A stretch of DNA of 64,000 nt from Aquatica leii (GCA_035610365.1 CM069432.1:238480104-238544103); one strand, 5' to 3'; positions 12,501-23,972 are shown, numbered from the stretch's first letter. Made by a program: numbers and translations. The notes: generated by a model not told the origin, from the sequence alone.

Positions 12501-13262
12501 TAAGAAAGGTATAGCGATCGCAATTTTTTTTTAAATTTTTTTTGCATGATTTCACGTTTTAAAGTCTCCTCAATCAAAAATATGTATTTTTGACAAAAAA
12601 AAATTGGGTGTCTGTATGTGTGTGTAACAACCTCGAACCAAAAATCTTAGTAACTTGAAATTTAGTACGGAGTTGGCTTTTCATATTCTCTTGGTTTTAT
12701 CAAAAGATGGGTCTGATAAAGAAACCGGAAGTGGGTGTATCCGTCATTTTTAACAGTTTTTCTTATATAATTTTGTACGTATGTAAATTATTCAAATTAT
12801 TTTACAGTTTCTTATAGAGATTCTTCCTAATAATTTATTCAAATAAAAAAAAATTAAGATTAACTGTTTTTAGATATTTTACTTATAATTTAAAATAAAT
12901 TCACCATTGTAATCTAGGTTCGAATCCTGCCTGCGACGTTTTTTTTAGAAAAAAATTCCGTATTTTGAAGGGAACGCATGATATGTTAAAAACAATGATT
13001 TTTTCTGATTTACTAAAGGCAATATCGAGGCGCAAAAATATAGGGGTTAGTCGATATGACAAGATAAACTCAATTTGCCATATTTTGGTTGTATTTTAAT
13101 GAAATCGAGGAGACAAATTTCAAAAAAATTATAGCATGCTAGGAAAGCAATACAAACGTGTACATATCACTTTAAAGTGGTTTTATGAAAACATAAACTT
13201 AAAAAATATGTAGACATTCCTTCATCACACAAGTCGTGTGGTGACCACACCAGTTTTTTTTA
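12501..13262 (+). repeat. 760-bp dispersed repeat, copy A
   Basis: It opens with TATAGCGATCGCAATTTTTT and contains TTGACAAAAAAAAATTG, a TGTGTGTGT tract, AACTTGAAATTTAGTACGGA, AAAAGATGGGTCTGATAAAG and, near the end, CAATACAAACGTGTACATAT. The same ordered blocks occur at 35765-36205 (copy B, lacking the 5' part) and 38908-40440 (copy C, interrupted). It sits inside the RTE LINE reading frame, so it inserted after that LINE. It has no ORF and is probably a non-autonomous element; class unknown. Confidence 0.75.
12905..12946 (+). repeat. tRNA 3'-half-like segment with Pol III B box
   Basis: GGTTCGAATCC at 12917-12927 is an exact match to the RNA polymerase III B box. It is followed by CTGCGACG and a run of eight T (12939-12946), which would terminate Pol III. 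No A box or foldable 5' half is visible upstream. It is therefore a tRNA relic or SINE-like piece, present only in copy A of the 760-bp repeat. Confidence 0.45.
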
Positions 13263-14060
13263 TTCGTATTGATTACCCCATTTAGATGATTTTTTTTATT
13301 ACTATTTTTGCGACTACTAGGTTATGGTCACTATATACTTCTGCTCCTCTGTATACCCTTACATCTTTTATCTTATTTCTATTGTTTTCTTCTAATAAAA
13401 TATAATCAATTATAGATATTTCTTTTATAATCGTTACTTTTCTTGTAAAAGAGTACTTATCTTGGCGTTGAAAAAATGTGTTTGATATTATAAGTTTATT
13501 TAGCAATAATCTATTAATCCTTCTCCATTTATATTTTTATTATATATATGATTATAATTATATTTATTTCTTGACTTACTCTTCCATTGAATTCGCCAGC
13601 TACCTATAATTTTCCTCTGCCATTTTTCTGTTGCTACATTTAGGTAATCCCAAAATTTGTCTTTGTTTATTTTTGTATCGTCTTTATGTGGCGCATATGT
13701 TGTTATTATTGTTCTATTTTGATTAGATTCTTTTGATTTAATAATTAATATTCTTTTGCTTCAGCATTTCGATTTTGGTACAAATGATGTTAAATTCTCT
13801 TTGATTATACAACCTAGTCCTGCTGCGGCTCTTGTATTTTATATATAAGTATATGTCCATCTCTTATTCTCATTTTTCCATGTCCTTTTTTTGTTTTTGT
13901 TATCGTAAGTATATCTAATTTTGCATTATCAAATTCTTCTACTAACTCGTGTTCTTTTCTTGCTAAACTTCTGATTTTCCAAGTTGCTAATTTCCATATT
14001 TTTGTTGCTTTTGTACTGGGAGAGTTTGTCTCGATCCTTATTTTGTTGTTACTTGTCATA

Positions 14061-14680
14061 TGTAAATTTATTCGTTTTTTGATCCTCGTTTGATTAATTT
14101 GTACGGTTTTTTTATTTTTGTCATTTTTACTTTCTGCGATGATCTTTACTGTTTTTGCTCTTTTATTCTTTATGTTTTTGGTTCGGATTTTTTTTTATAT
14201 TCTGGTTTTTTATGTCGTATATATTTTCTTGTTGATCTTCACTGAGTTGTTGGACTTTGTAACTTGTGCCATCAATAATTAATTTGTTATAAACTAGGTA
14301 CGCTCTATTCCGTTCTTGTCTTCTTTCCATTTTTCAATTAGAAATTTTCTTTCTTCTTGTATTTTCCTTATAATGTATGATATAGATTTTTGTACCTTTT
14401 AGTTTTTTTCCATATTTACTTGTATTTTAATGTCCAAAAACATACCTCTTATTTTTTTTTGTAAATCTACCTCGTTTTCTAAATCCGGTATTTCTTGAAT
14501 AATCTTCTATTTTTCTTTTAAGCAAATTTATTCTTTTTGTTTTCTTCTTTTTGAGATTATTTAATTTAGCTTGCAGTGCATCAAATTTTTGTTCTATGCG
14601 TACTTGTATTACTTCCATTCTTCCTAACTTTTTTAGAACTGCATCTACTTACTTACTTACTTACTTACTTAATACTAATT
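14061..14680 (-). other. Probable 5' part of the RTE LINE, ending in an (ACTT)n tract
   Basis: The minus frame 14427-14618 encodes a short, very basic, coiled-coil-like peptide (FDALQAKLNNLKKKKTKR). Because it directly precedes the endonuclease remnant, it could be LINE leader or ORF1 relic. A tract of six ACTT units lies at about 14646-14672. Nothing firmer can be said. Confidence 0.35.
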
Positions 14681-16089
14681 ACATAGTTTATTTATAGTTT
14701 ACTTTAGTTAATTACCTTGTTAGTTTCGTATGCCTATGGCGGTAATAAAGTTGGGCCGTATAAAAGCCACTCCGTTGTTTTCTAGCGGTGGGGCCCGAAG
14801 CTTCCTACATGATACTTATTGACACAGACGTGGCCGATCACAGTCATCAAACATTGCACCCTGGATTGATTCCCAATGTTCACAATTCGAAAAAGTTCAA
14901 ATGTTCATGTGTTCATTATTAACCACTAATTAATAATGAACATATTTACATTTTCTGATCATTCTATAACAGTTTTAAAGAAAAAAAAGTTTACGAAACT
15001 GTTCACTAGGGACAAGAGATATTTAATGCATTTTAAGCATTTAAATCGTTTATTCAACAAACCAATTTTCTTTAAAAATGTAAGTTATTTGAAGTTTTCG
15101 CTTAACTAAATGTGATATAATCAATACAATACAATAATAATGTTTTTAAACAATTTTAATAAGATTAGCAAATAAAACTTACGTTACTTATTTATTTCTG
15201 TTATAAATCACATTTACGAATTACGTCAAATTTAATTTTATTAAACTAGTGACAACTGTCACAATCCCTCACTTGATTTTTATTTTGAAATTAACATCTT
15301 AAGTTTTAAATTTGATTTAGTAACACAGGTAAAAATGTTTTAATAAATGTAGTAGTGGAAAAATTGTATATTGACCACGCTTGAGAAGATGGTTACGACC
15401 TGCGCAATCATACACTTCTCTATCTTGGTATATAATATACTATTATGTACACTAACAAGGTTTCAATATCTAATAAACCTTTAGGAAGCGGTAAATAAAC
15501 AAATTCCAAAAATGAATTGCAATAATCTTTTTATTAATTAATTTTTTTCACAAAATGCATAATGTTTTTAACGTATTATTCTATGAGTTTTATTCATTAA
15601 AATGCAAAATAATTGCAAAAACATAAAAAAGAATTTAAAAACAAAACTTATTACATAAACAACTTTAATTTAGCAATTAAGACATTTAAAAAAAGTTTTG
15701 TTACAAAGCTCAAAGCAAAAATTAAAATAGTTTTTAAATAAATTGTAACTCCAGTAGAAATCGCTTAGTAAGCAGTTGGTTACTAAATAAAAACGTTTAC
15801 AATGTAAAAATTTTGGCAGTCCGGTCATAATTCCATAAGGCACTTGTAATCATAAATTGTTTATTGAGTAAGTTGAGTTCGGTTATTAAATAATTTTTAA
15901 CGGTAAAAAAGATCTTCAAAATTGTTTAATGGTAAACTTTTCCAAGAAATTTGTATACATTTTGTAGGTAAACATTCGAGTACAAAAAGAGTTTTATTCT
16001 TAAACTTTTTTTGTATATATGCACCAAAATAACAAATGTAACAGATAGATAACACTTGTATTTACCTATTTGTTATCTATAAAATTAAC
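14681..16089. other. No gene recognised
   Basis: A GC-richer block at 14730-14885 (GGTGGGGCCCGAAGCTTCC and surroundings) looks like TE untranslated sequence. The rest is AT-rich. A 30-base block at 15955-15990 recurs inverted at 19571-19600. Confidence 0.45.
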
Positions 16090-17710
16090 TTACAATGGCA
16101 ATCTTGTAAAGGCTACACAATGAATCTTCCATCTGACTGAGGTATGATGCAGTCGATATTTTCAAGTTCCCAAAATGTTTCTAATTTCTTGTCAATGTGA
16201 TCTAATTTTGTATTAAGATTACATTTAAATAGTTGGTTAATATACTCTTGTTTCTTGTAATATCTGCATAGATTTTCATAAATTTATTTGTCCAATATAC
16301 AATAATTGCTAAAATATGTCAGCTCCAATTAACATATCCAATTTGCGAGATATATTTAACTCAGAAAGTACCAAAGTAATGTTTTTTGAAACATTTAGCA
16401 GTGACATGTCAAAAGAACTTAAAGGTAATTTTAGAAATTACTAAGCAATTAATATTTATACAAAACATATTAATATTAGATTTTACATTGATAAACATGC
16501 TATATTTAACTTTACTTAAACTGCAATTTAAACCAGCAACAGAAACCTACCTTTCTCTGTTTTAAGTTAATATTTTTAGCCAATTCCCTAATGATTAAGA
16601 GATATCACTGCAGATGAAAGTCGCATTTGACGTGATTCATTATTCATGTGTGTATTTATAACTGAATTAAAAGGTTAGTAAAGAAATTGTTCCAGTGGCG
16701 GTAAGGTTAATGATTTCTGACCATGTTCGAAATGTAAGAGTGTATGACGTCTCTTGTTGCATTTCTTGCAGTTAAATGTAAGTTTACAATGTTTTGTGTA
16801 TGGTTCGATTTTAAACAATTGGTGCATAAGTTTATAAGTATGACTTCCGAAAACCTTTTATCTGGTAAAAGTTTTGAAAAAATCTGGACATGCATTAATA
16901 ATATGACTTTTTGCGCAAAACGCACAAGCTAATTGGTTAGCAGAAACATATGCTTTAAGTTTCTACCACAGGACTCTTTTTTTCTAAAAGATTATCTAGG
17001 TCATTAATCGTAGGCAAATTGTTTTTTTGCGTTGCGGGTGCTTCCCACTCCCTGCGAGTTATGTAATCTAATTTATTTATTATTATATAAATCATCAGTC
17101 CCAATGCGTAATCGGTCGTTTTAACACTTCTAGCGCACGTATATGTTTATTTAAATTATTGTGTAGCTGTCGCAACATTGTATGCCATTCCTTAAGGGTT
17201 AGTTCGGGTTTCGGGTAAGTTCAATAAAACTTTGATATGATTGTTAACAAGAAGTTTTTTATTTGCAAACTTATTTTGCAACATATCCCATGTAGTTTTA
17301 TAATTTGAGGTTGACACTTCTAACAATTTTAATAAGTCGGATGCCTCTTCATTAAGTGATAGACGCTAGTAACGAAACGAAAATACAATCATGGATCGTA
17401 AGAAACGTCAAATTTAGGAAGCGGTGTAGATGGCAGTTATTTTGATTTTTGTGATTGGACTTAACGGCAATGTGTTAATTGTATTTTATTCGTTTAAAAT
17501 TCAAATAATTCGCGTTTTTTATAGTGATCTTTTGGCAGGATTTGGGAATCCAAAAGTTCGATTTCGCTTTGAACTTCATCAAATCTTTTAAGAAGTCTTG
17601 ATCACGAATTTAAACTAAACTACATCAACATGCTCGTTATCAATAATGTTAAAGTAATTTTTAAATTGCATTGTGCCAAGTTTGACAACTAATTGATTTA
17701 GTGTAGTCAT
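16090..17710 (-). pseudogene. BEL/Pao retrotransposon gag-protease remnant
   Basis: Read on the minus strand from an ATG at 17710 (MTTLNQLVVKLGTMQFKNYF). Around 17360-17200 it gives LSLNEEASDLLKLLEVSTSN, TWDMLQNKFANKKLLVNNHI and KVLLNLPE, then near 17120-17030 YALGLMIYIIINKLDYITRR and REWEAP. These are the typical order of the BEL/Pao Gag (DUF1759-like) region. The zinc-binding segment follows at 16930-16700 (FCAKSHMINACPDF ... FNCKKCNKRRHTLLHFEHG), then a protease-like DMLIGADIF near 16345. The segment LETFWELENIDCIIPQSDGR near 16190-16130 marks the start of pol. Frameshifts and stops are frequent and no RT follows at lower coordinates. Confidence 0.75.
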
Positions 17711-19836
17711 CCTAAATTGTTTGATACATTTAATTGGTTTATTTTAAAACTTAAAATATAATTATACGTAATCTTAAGAGTTTTCAATATAAGGATATAA
17801 GAAATCTGAATGTATAAAGGACTAACCTTAAATATTGACGGCGATGTTTGTTTATGACGATGCACTTGATGTAACGTTTTCAGAACACTCTGTTTTAAAC
17901 TTGAACGATTGATTATTGCTTGTTAGACATACATTAATTCACCTTTATGAAGGACCAATGTTGATTACTTTAGTTTGAAAAATAAAAAATTCACATATTT
18001 CACTTGTTTTATTTTTTGGATATTGATTACATATTTTTTTAATTGTAGGTTTGATGTCTGAAATATTTTATGTACTAATAAGAAAAAAATATAAATTTTC
18101 AAATTTATAAAACTTCACCCAGATAAACAAAAAATATTAAAGAGTGTAATATTCTTATACGTACGTACATCAATTTAAGCAAACTTTTTTATTGTAGCAA
18201 TATCAATAAGTTAGTGATGTAACAGAAAATTTGTTTTAAAACTAAAAGCAACAAAAAAAGTACCTGTTATTAAATTATCTGCTGTGTCAATACCAAATTA
18301 AACGGCAACTATGTGATTAAGGTACAGATTGTTTCATAATCAGTTCATAGTTTGCTTCATAGTTCATAGCACATACACATACATTTTATTGAAGGTAACT
18401 AACTAACTAAAGTTTTTTGTCACATTGCCACATTGCTCGATTTTGATAAACTACGATAGTAAAAAAAAATAAAAACGTACCTTATTTATTGTATTAATTA
18501 TATTAAGGTCTTTATAACTACATAAAATTCTTATTCATGAAAATGTAGATTAGATGCATTTATAGAAATTTGATTAATAATAGAACTTTGTTCAATCATT
18601 ACACATTTTGCTTTATAATTAGATTGTTAATTGTATTTTGACAGTTTATTGTATAAATGTATATTTAACATGGAAAATTTAATTAAATAATAATAAAATG
18701 ATTACATGGTTGATGGACTAAGTTATTTAAATATTTATATAAAATGCCAGTTTTCACTTATATCAGAAACTTATAATACGTATCTATATCTATTTTTGAA
18801 CTGTCAAACTGCAACTTTAATTGATAGTTGTTAGTCACAAAGTTTTAAACACGGTATTTAATAAATTTACCAATTTTCAAAATACAATTAGTATTTAAAT
18901 TTTTGCGTTTTGTTTTGTGGATATTTTTACGAAATAAACTGTAAATTTCTTCGTTTCTTAGTTTTATCAGGTTTTACATTAGATTGGTTGTGGATACATT
19001 TACGTTAGAATTTAATTAATAGGTGTACATATAATGTAACATGCAAGTTATTTTAGTGAAGTATCGTTTCAGTAATTTTGAGGAAATAATGAAATTATGT
19101 AACGTAATTATCAACGATTATATAATTTTTTATGGATTTATTAATTTAATGTTGGTTTCTACAGCACTTTTTGAGAAGACATTTTAAAATGGTATTGATT
19201 CTTAAAGTAAGCTACATAAATAATTAAACTAAATTTTAATTTGTTTGACTAAAATTCTTTTCTATAAAATTATTTCAGTTTTTTATTTGTCTGTTGACTA
19301 TTGACATTTTTACTTCTTATCCGAAGTTACTTAATAAGCGTATTGTTTAAAACCATAAATATTTCTATTTTAAATTTTAATTTTATGTTACATATACATA
19401 CATGTGTAAAACTGATTATACATACTACATCTTTATTTTTAAAAAATCTAAAATGTTTGATTGTTTACGCGAATTAAGAAATTTCCAATTTTTTCTCAAT
19501 TTTATCTACATCTAAATCATTCATAAAAGTTATATTTAGTCTTAAACCTTTAACAATATAATCTTTTTTTTTGTACTCGAATGTTTACCTACAAATTGTA
19601 AAGAAACCCTTTTAAAAATTAATCACTCCTAACTTTTCAATTGACAAAGCTTTTTTTTAACACCCGACATCTGCAACTTAACAAGCACCTTTATTCAAAC
19701 AATATAAAATTTCACAACAAATACTGTATGTCAGCGAAGTATTTTAATAATTTCCCTTAAACATAAGTCATTTAGGTGAGTCTAAACACATCCCGTTAAA
19801 ACGTTTTTACTCTATAGGAAATAAGTTAAATAAAAA
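17711..19836. other. AT-rich DNA, no gene recognised
   Basis: No convincing coding segment was seen. A 30-base inverted match to 15955-15990 lies at 19571-19600; the two flank the BEL/Pao remnant. Confidence 0.5.
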
Positions 19837-20254
19837 CACATGTAGGAAACTATGAAGTTGTTAGTTAGATAGTAAATATTACAACCGCGAATTTCAAAGA
19901 ATGTATTTGAATTATACGCGGCATAATATTTCTAACTGTACTACACAAGTGCAAAAATTTGTTTATATAATTGTAGAAACCATCTTAGAGACCAGTGGAC
20001 AGCTGCTTCGTCCTATTTGGACTCCTCAGCACTGGAATATTCTAATGCAGTTTCCGCAACTACATAAAACAAATTGCTATAGACGAAACAGCTGTCCACT
20101 GGTCTCTAAGATGGTTTCTGCAATTATAACAAATTTTTGCACTTGCATAGTACAGTTAGAAATATTATGCCGCGTATAATTCAAATACATTTTTTGAAAT
20201 TCGCGGTTGTAATATTTACTATCTAACTAACAACTTCATAGTTTCCTACATGTG
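19837..20254. repeat. Foldback palindrome, 174-bp arms with 70-bp loop
   Basis: The arms 19837-20010 and 20081-20254 are nearly perfect reverse complements, from CACATGTAGGAAACTATGAA at the left edge to its complement at the right edge. They include GTCCACTGGTCTC and AAATATTATGCCGCGTATAA. The long ORF spanning it (19901-20179) is a product of the palindrome, not a gene. No transposase is encoded, so it is a non-autonomous foldback/MITE-like element. No target duplication was identified. Confidence 0.8.
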
Positions 20255-20344
20255 GATTAACTCGTACGTAGCTCCGTTCCTACGAGATGGCGTTTAGCCT
20301 CAGATTTATTAATCAATTAACACCCGAATGGGATAAAACTATGG

Positions 20345-20528
20345 CAATTTGATTTATATAGTTGTGGAAACTGCATTAGAGTATTTTAGTGCTGAGGAGT
20401 CCAAATAGGACGCAACAGCTGTCCACTGGTCTCAAGATGGTTTCTGCAATTATATAAACAAATTTTTGCACTTGCGTAGTACAGTTAGAAATATTATGCC
20501 GCGTATAATTCAAATACATTTTTTGAAC
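20345..20528. repeat. Third copy of the foldback arm plus loop
   Basis: This stretch repeats the loop (inverted: GGAAACTGCATTAGAG, GAGGAGTCCAAATAGGA) and then the right arm in direct orientation (CAGCTGTCCACTGGTCTC to CAAATACATTTTTTGAA). It ends exactly where Gypsy integrase-tail coding begins (about 20530). The 90 bases between the two foldback units contain a small hairpin (CTCGTACGTAG/CTACGAG). Confidence 0.7.
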
Positions 20529-20529
20529 T

Positions 20530-21763
20530 CAACTACTTTGACTAAATCTCCTAATACTTCATCTATGATAGCTTTTTATTTAAATTTCTATAATCACGCA
20601 CGTACACTTCTTCCCCCTCTATAAAACTTATTACTCTATTTCTTTTATTACGTTTCTCTGAATCATTTATTTTTATCAAACTTCTTTAAGTCAATAAATC
20701 TAAATGAACTCTTAATTTTCGTCCTAACATTAATTGAGATGGTGAAACTCCTGTAATCGTATGTGGCGTATTTCTATAAGTTAATAAATATCTACTGATT
20801 AACGTTTTCATAGAACACTTTTTATTCCTACTATCTTTCACTAATGTTTTAAAACATGTCTTATATGACTTGACACTATTCTCTGCTGGACCATTTGTCG
20901 CCGGGTGAAATGACGGTGAAGTACTATGTTTAATGCCATTTAACTCGCAAAATCTAGAAAATTCTTTTGAAGTAAATTGCGACCCGTTATCTGTTACGAT
21001 AACCTTTGGTAACCCAAAACGCGCAAATGTCTCTCTTAAATAATTTAAGGTTTCCTTCGTATCACTTTTATGCATTTCAAACACTTCGGGCTATTTGGAA
21101 AATTAATCCGTCAATATTAGAAAATTTTTATTAAAAATTGGACCTAAAAAGTCTAAATGTATTCTATCCCAAGCATTTTCTGTTTTTGGCCATTTTATTA
21201 ATGGTGACTTTTCTGGCTCTGATCTAAATGATAAACAAATATCGCAACTTTTAACTAAGGTTTCTATATCCTTGCTTAATCCCAGATACCAAAAATATGC
21301 TAGCGCTAACATTTTCATTTTCGAAATTCCCAAATGTGTATTGTGAATCTGATTCAATATACGCACTTTTAGTTTTTGCGATATAACAACCCCGTATCTC
21401 CACATAATTACTCCCTGATCCACGTTTAACTCATTTTTTTTAATAAAAGTACGGTTTAATTTCCTCAGTCACTTCATTAGGTGCTGTATAAATCTATAAA
21501 CTTTACCTAATATTTTGTCTTTCCTGGTCTCAGGTCTAACTCATAAGGAATTAATAGAAAATTGACTTTCCATGAATTTCAAATAATCGTAATCGAAATT
21601 TTCCTCGTTTCCCTGAACGGTTTGTTTACGTAACCTTGACAAACCATCCGCTCCTACGTTAAACCTTTAATACATTTAAATTCGTAATCAAATTCTGACA
21701 AATATGCTGCCCAACGCTGCAATCTACCCGTCGACATTAATGGTATGCCCCTATGTTTCCCAA
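20530..21763 (-). pseudogene. Gypsy RNase H C-terminus, linker and integrase
   Basis: From 21763 downward the RNase H end reads RGIPLMSTGRLQRWAAYLSE, then a linker (VGADGLSRL) with one stop. The integrase N-terminal domain starts near 21423: DQGVIMWRYGVVI, a Zn-binding H..H..C..C set (HNTHLG ... SCDIC), then DRIHLDFLGP carrying the first catalytic Asp. A stop lies near 21102. The 20686-21084 frame continues with KVIVTDNGSQFTSKEF (second Asp) and FHPATNGPAENSVKSYK (catalytic Glu), so the DD35E triad is visible. The tail near 20650-20530 shows EGEEVYVRDYRN and KKAIIDEVLGDLVKVVE in shifted frames. The enzyme would have joined element cDNA to host DNA; this copy is broken by stops. Confidence 0.85.
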
Positions 21764-22360
21764 CGTAATGAGACAAGTAGACGCGGCCAACTGGGCGCGG
21801 CCAACTCGGCACCGCCAACTAGGCGCGGGGACAAGTGGGCGCGAGCCAAGTGGACGCGAGCCAACTGGGCGCGAAAATTATATTATACAACATATAGTGC
21901 TTTTTAAATTAAAAAAGATATTTTAAGTGAATGTGTTGATTTATAATAAATGAGAAATGAAATGTTCTAAGTACTTGTATAAGATTATTTGACGCTTTAA
22001 AAAAACATTTGAAATGAAAATCTTTTAACGGCACTTTAATGACTAACTGATGGCTTCTAATTTTTTCAAAAATATTTAAAAGTTATTAACTTTTTCAAAT
22101 GAAACCATTTAAAATGCAAGTCTTTTAACTATAATTTTGGATAATTGATGGCTAATGTAAAATTCATATTTAAAATTATATTTAAAATGATCAATTAGAC
22201 CCTTAATCGTTTATTTTTAACTACAATTTAATGACTAATTGATGGCTGATGTCTAACATCTATCCGCGCCCAGTTGTCCTGGCGTCCACTTTCACTCGCG
22301 CCCAGTTGGCGGCGCCCAGTTGACGGCGCCCAGTTGGCCGCGTCCACTTGTTCTAGACTG
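21764..22360. mobile_element. Foldback-like non-autonomous element with 9-bp target duplication
   Basis: The 597-bp element is bounded by identical GTTTCCCAA repeats (21755-21763 and 22361-22369). Removing it with one copy restores the RNase H frame across ...LLAIFG|K...RGIPLM. Both ends, about 100 bp each, are inverted repeats made of tandem GC-rich units of the form (A/G)CAAGTGGACGCG and CCAACTGGGCGC. The 390-bp centre is AT-rich, contains its own ATTTAAAATG-type repetition and has no ORF. Inverted ends built of short tandem units plus 9-bp duplications are known for Drosophila foldback (FB) elements, which are linked to Mutator-like transposases. Assignment to that group here is inference. 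Confidence 0.8.
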
Positions 22361-22505
22361 GTTTCCCAAATATCGCCAATAGATGTTTGTAATCAGACAT
22401 TAATGTAAATTTCCTACCACTTAAATACTGATAAATTTTTTTACTCCCCAATAAATAGCTAGCGCTTCTTTTTGTATTACGGAATATTTTTTTCTACTAT
22501 TGTCA
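22361..22505 (-). pseudogene. Gypsy RNase H N-terminal segment
   Basis: On the minus strand it reads NSRKKYSVIQKEALAIYWGV, then KKFYQYLSGRKFTLMSDYK and HLLAIFG. YSVIQKEALAI contains the catalytic Glu and (T/S)DYKHL the third acidic position of Gypsy RNase H. The sequence is cut on the left by the foldback-like element and on the right by the 1,467-bp insertion. Confidence 0.85.
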
Positions 22506-23972
22506 CACGGAGAGAAAAGTTTACTGTAATAAAGCAAAAACAGCTATATTACATGCAAATAGGCTGTTGGTTTTGAGTCAAGCCGATGTACGCTTAAATA
22601 AAGCTTTCATTTTATTACAACAAATATTTTGAAAAAGAATTGTATAGATTTTATAATATATAAATTTAAGAAAACAGTTTTCTTTTATCATTCAAAAGTT
22701 GCTTAATGTGATCGTAGAGAAGAACCATAGTTATGACAAGTACTGCTTTTTCTTATCTCTGTTGATTGTTGCGTTTTATCATAAATAGGTTTAATAGTAA
22801 TAACACTTCGTATTAATTTAAGCACGCAGTGTCATAATGTTTGCTTTTGTACAGCTTCAGGGTATGAATGATTTCAGTAAATCTACACATAGTTTAAACG
22901 TATTTATTTGCTAAATTCAAAATAAATGTGTTATATTTTTATCATCACTACAGTTTATGGTTTAATCTACATTAAAATTTATAATTATTGGTAGATAATA
23001 TTACCGATCCAAATGATACTGTCCTTGACACCAAAATGTACACGCATCAGCATTAATAGTATGTTACACTTAGAATATTAGTTGAATCTACACCATCCGA
23101 GTTAAATAATCTTCTTGTAACTTTTGGAAAGTTATTTTTTTCTGTCAAAGGGTTCTCCAACTACTAAACTTTACAATCAACCCAAATTCACCTTCCTTAA
23201 ATATGTCCAAATCATTTTCCGTTAGGCACACAAGGGATGTAACATCAATTTCTTGTTCTAAAAAAAAAGCAAATGCACGATAATTTCATTTCATTGCAAA
23301 AAACTAAGTCATACATGCCAAAAAATGTTGCACATTTTGCTTTGCGACATAATTCTAACATATAACGACAGTGAACAATATTCAAAATCAGAGTCAATAC
23401 TTACTTGTAAGTTTCTAATAGTTTCCAATCATTCACTAATTGATGTAGTGAGTTATAGATTATATGCTGCAAGCAACTTGTTATAAAGTGATGAATCCAT
23501 GTCGTATAGTAACAAAAAACTGTCGGAGTCACGGTACACGTTAATTTATCTTTGCCCCAGCTTTAGCAAAAAGTTTAGCACTTATTGCAAACCTTAACGT
23601 AAATTAAATTGCTGATACCTTATTTTAGACCAGCGTGGAACAAATAGTGATAACATAAATGCTTACTTGAAATGCCTACTTGTGGTTTCGTAGTAATTTA
23701 TTACGTACTTTAATCGCTGATATGATTTCTTATAATAATTAGTTGAATTTGATCAATTTGTAGTCTTAATTTTAACAAAAACTTTTTACTTGTATCATTA
23801 TAATTATGAATGATTTAATAAAAACATGTTTGGATTGCAATAAGAAATTTAATTTAAGTTTTAGAACATGTAGGTTTAATTTTATTTGAATGTGAATCAA
23901 TTTTAGAAAAAAAGCAAATGCTTTAAATATGAAATTGTAATGATTAAATTCAGCATAATATTTCTCTCCGTG
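22506..23972. mobile_element. 1,467-bp insertion with 12-bp inverted ends CACGGAGAGAAA
   Basis: It separates Gypsy ...PISYASRVL (ending just above 23972) from KKYSVIQKEALA (starting just below 22506), which are contiguous in intact RNase H. Its ends are CACGGAGAGAAA (22506-22517) and the exact complement (23961-23972). The interior is AT-rich with no recognisable transposase. I found no clear target duplication: flanks TGTCA and CAACA differ. Class unknown. Ends beginning with CAC recall CACTA/Chapaev-like transposons, but that is only a hint. Confidence 0.6.

Larger units (their letters stand above)
12000..14060 (-). pseudogene. RTE-type LINE ORF2 remnant (endonuclease region), split by a repeat
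   Basis: Reading the minus strand from 14059, the N-terminal endonuclease shows LATWKIRSLARKEHELVEEF, then LDILTITKTKKGHGK. Downstream come NRTIITTYAPHKDD, FWDYLN and VAGEFNGRV (around 13740-13590). The 13282-13506 frame gives NTFFQ, EISIIDYILL and VYSDHNLVVAKIVIK. The ...IDYIL...SDH.LVVAKI pattern is characteristic of RTE-clade LINE endonucleases. The frame is interrupted at about 13262 by the 760-bp repeat and resumes below 12501 with KLNFKEVCKKY, LNNKIRSID and, in another frame, HGGTKTSKKK, matching the linker that precedes the RT. The RT itself is not recognised. Stops are frequent; the copy is dead. Confidence 0.7.

Noticed and set aside
14646-14672. CRISPR-like or regulatory repeat at the ACTT tract
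   Set aside because: It is a plain tetranucleotide microsatellite.
19901-20179. 92-codon open frame
   Set aside because: It spans both arms of the foldback palindrome; its openness follows from the inverted symmetry and it resembles no protein.
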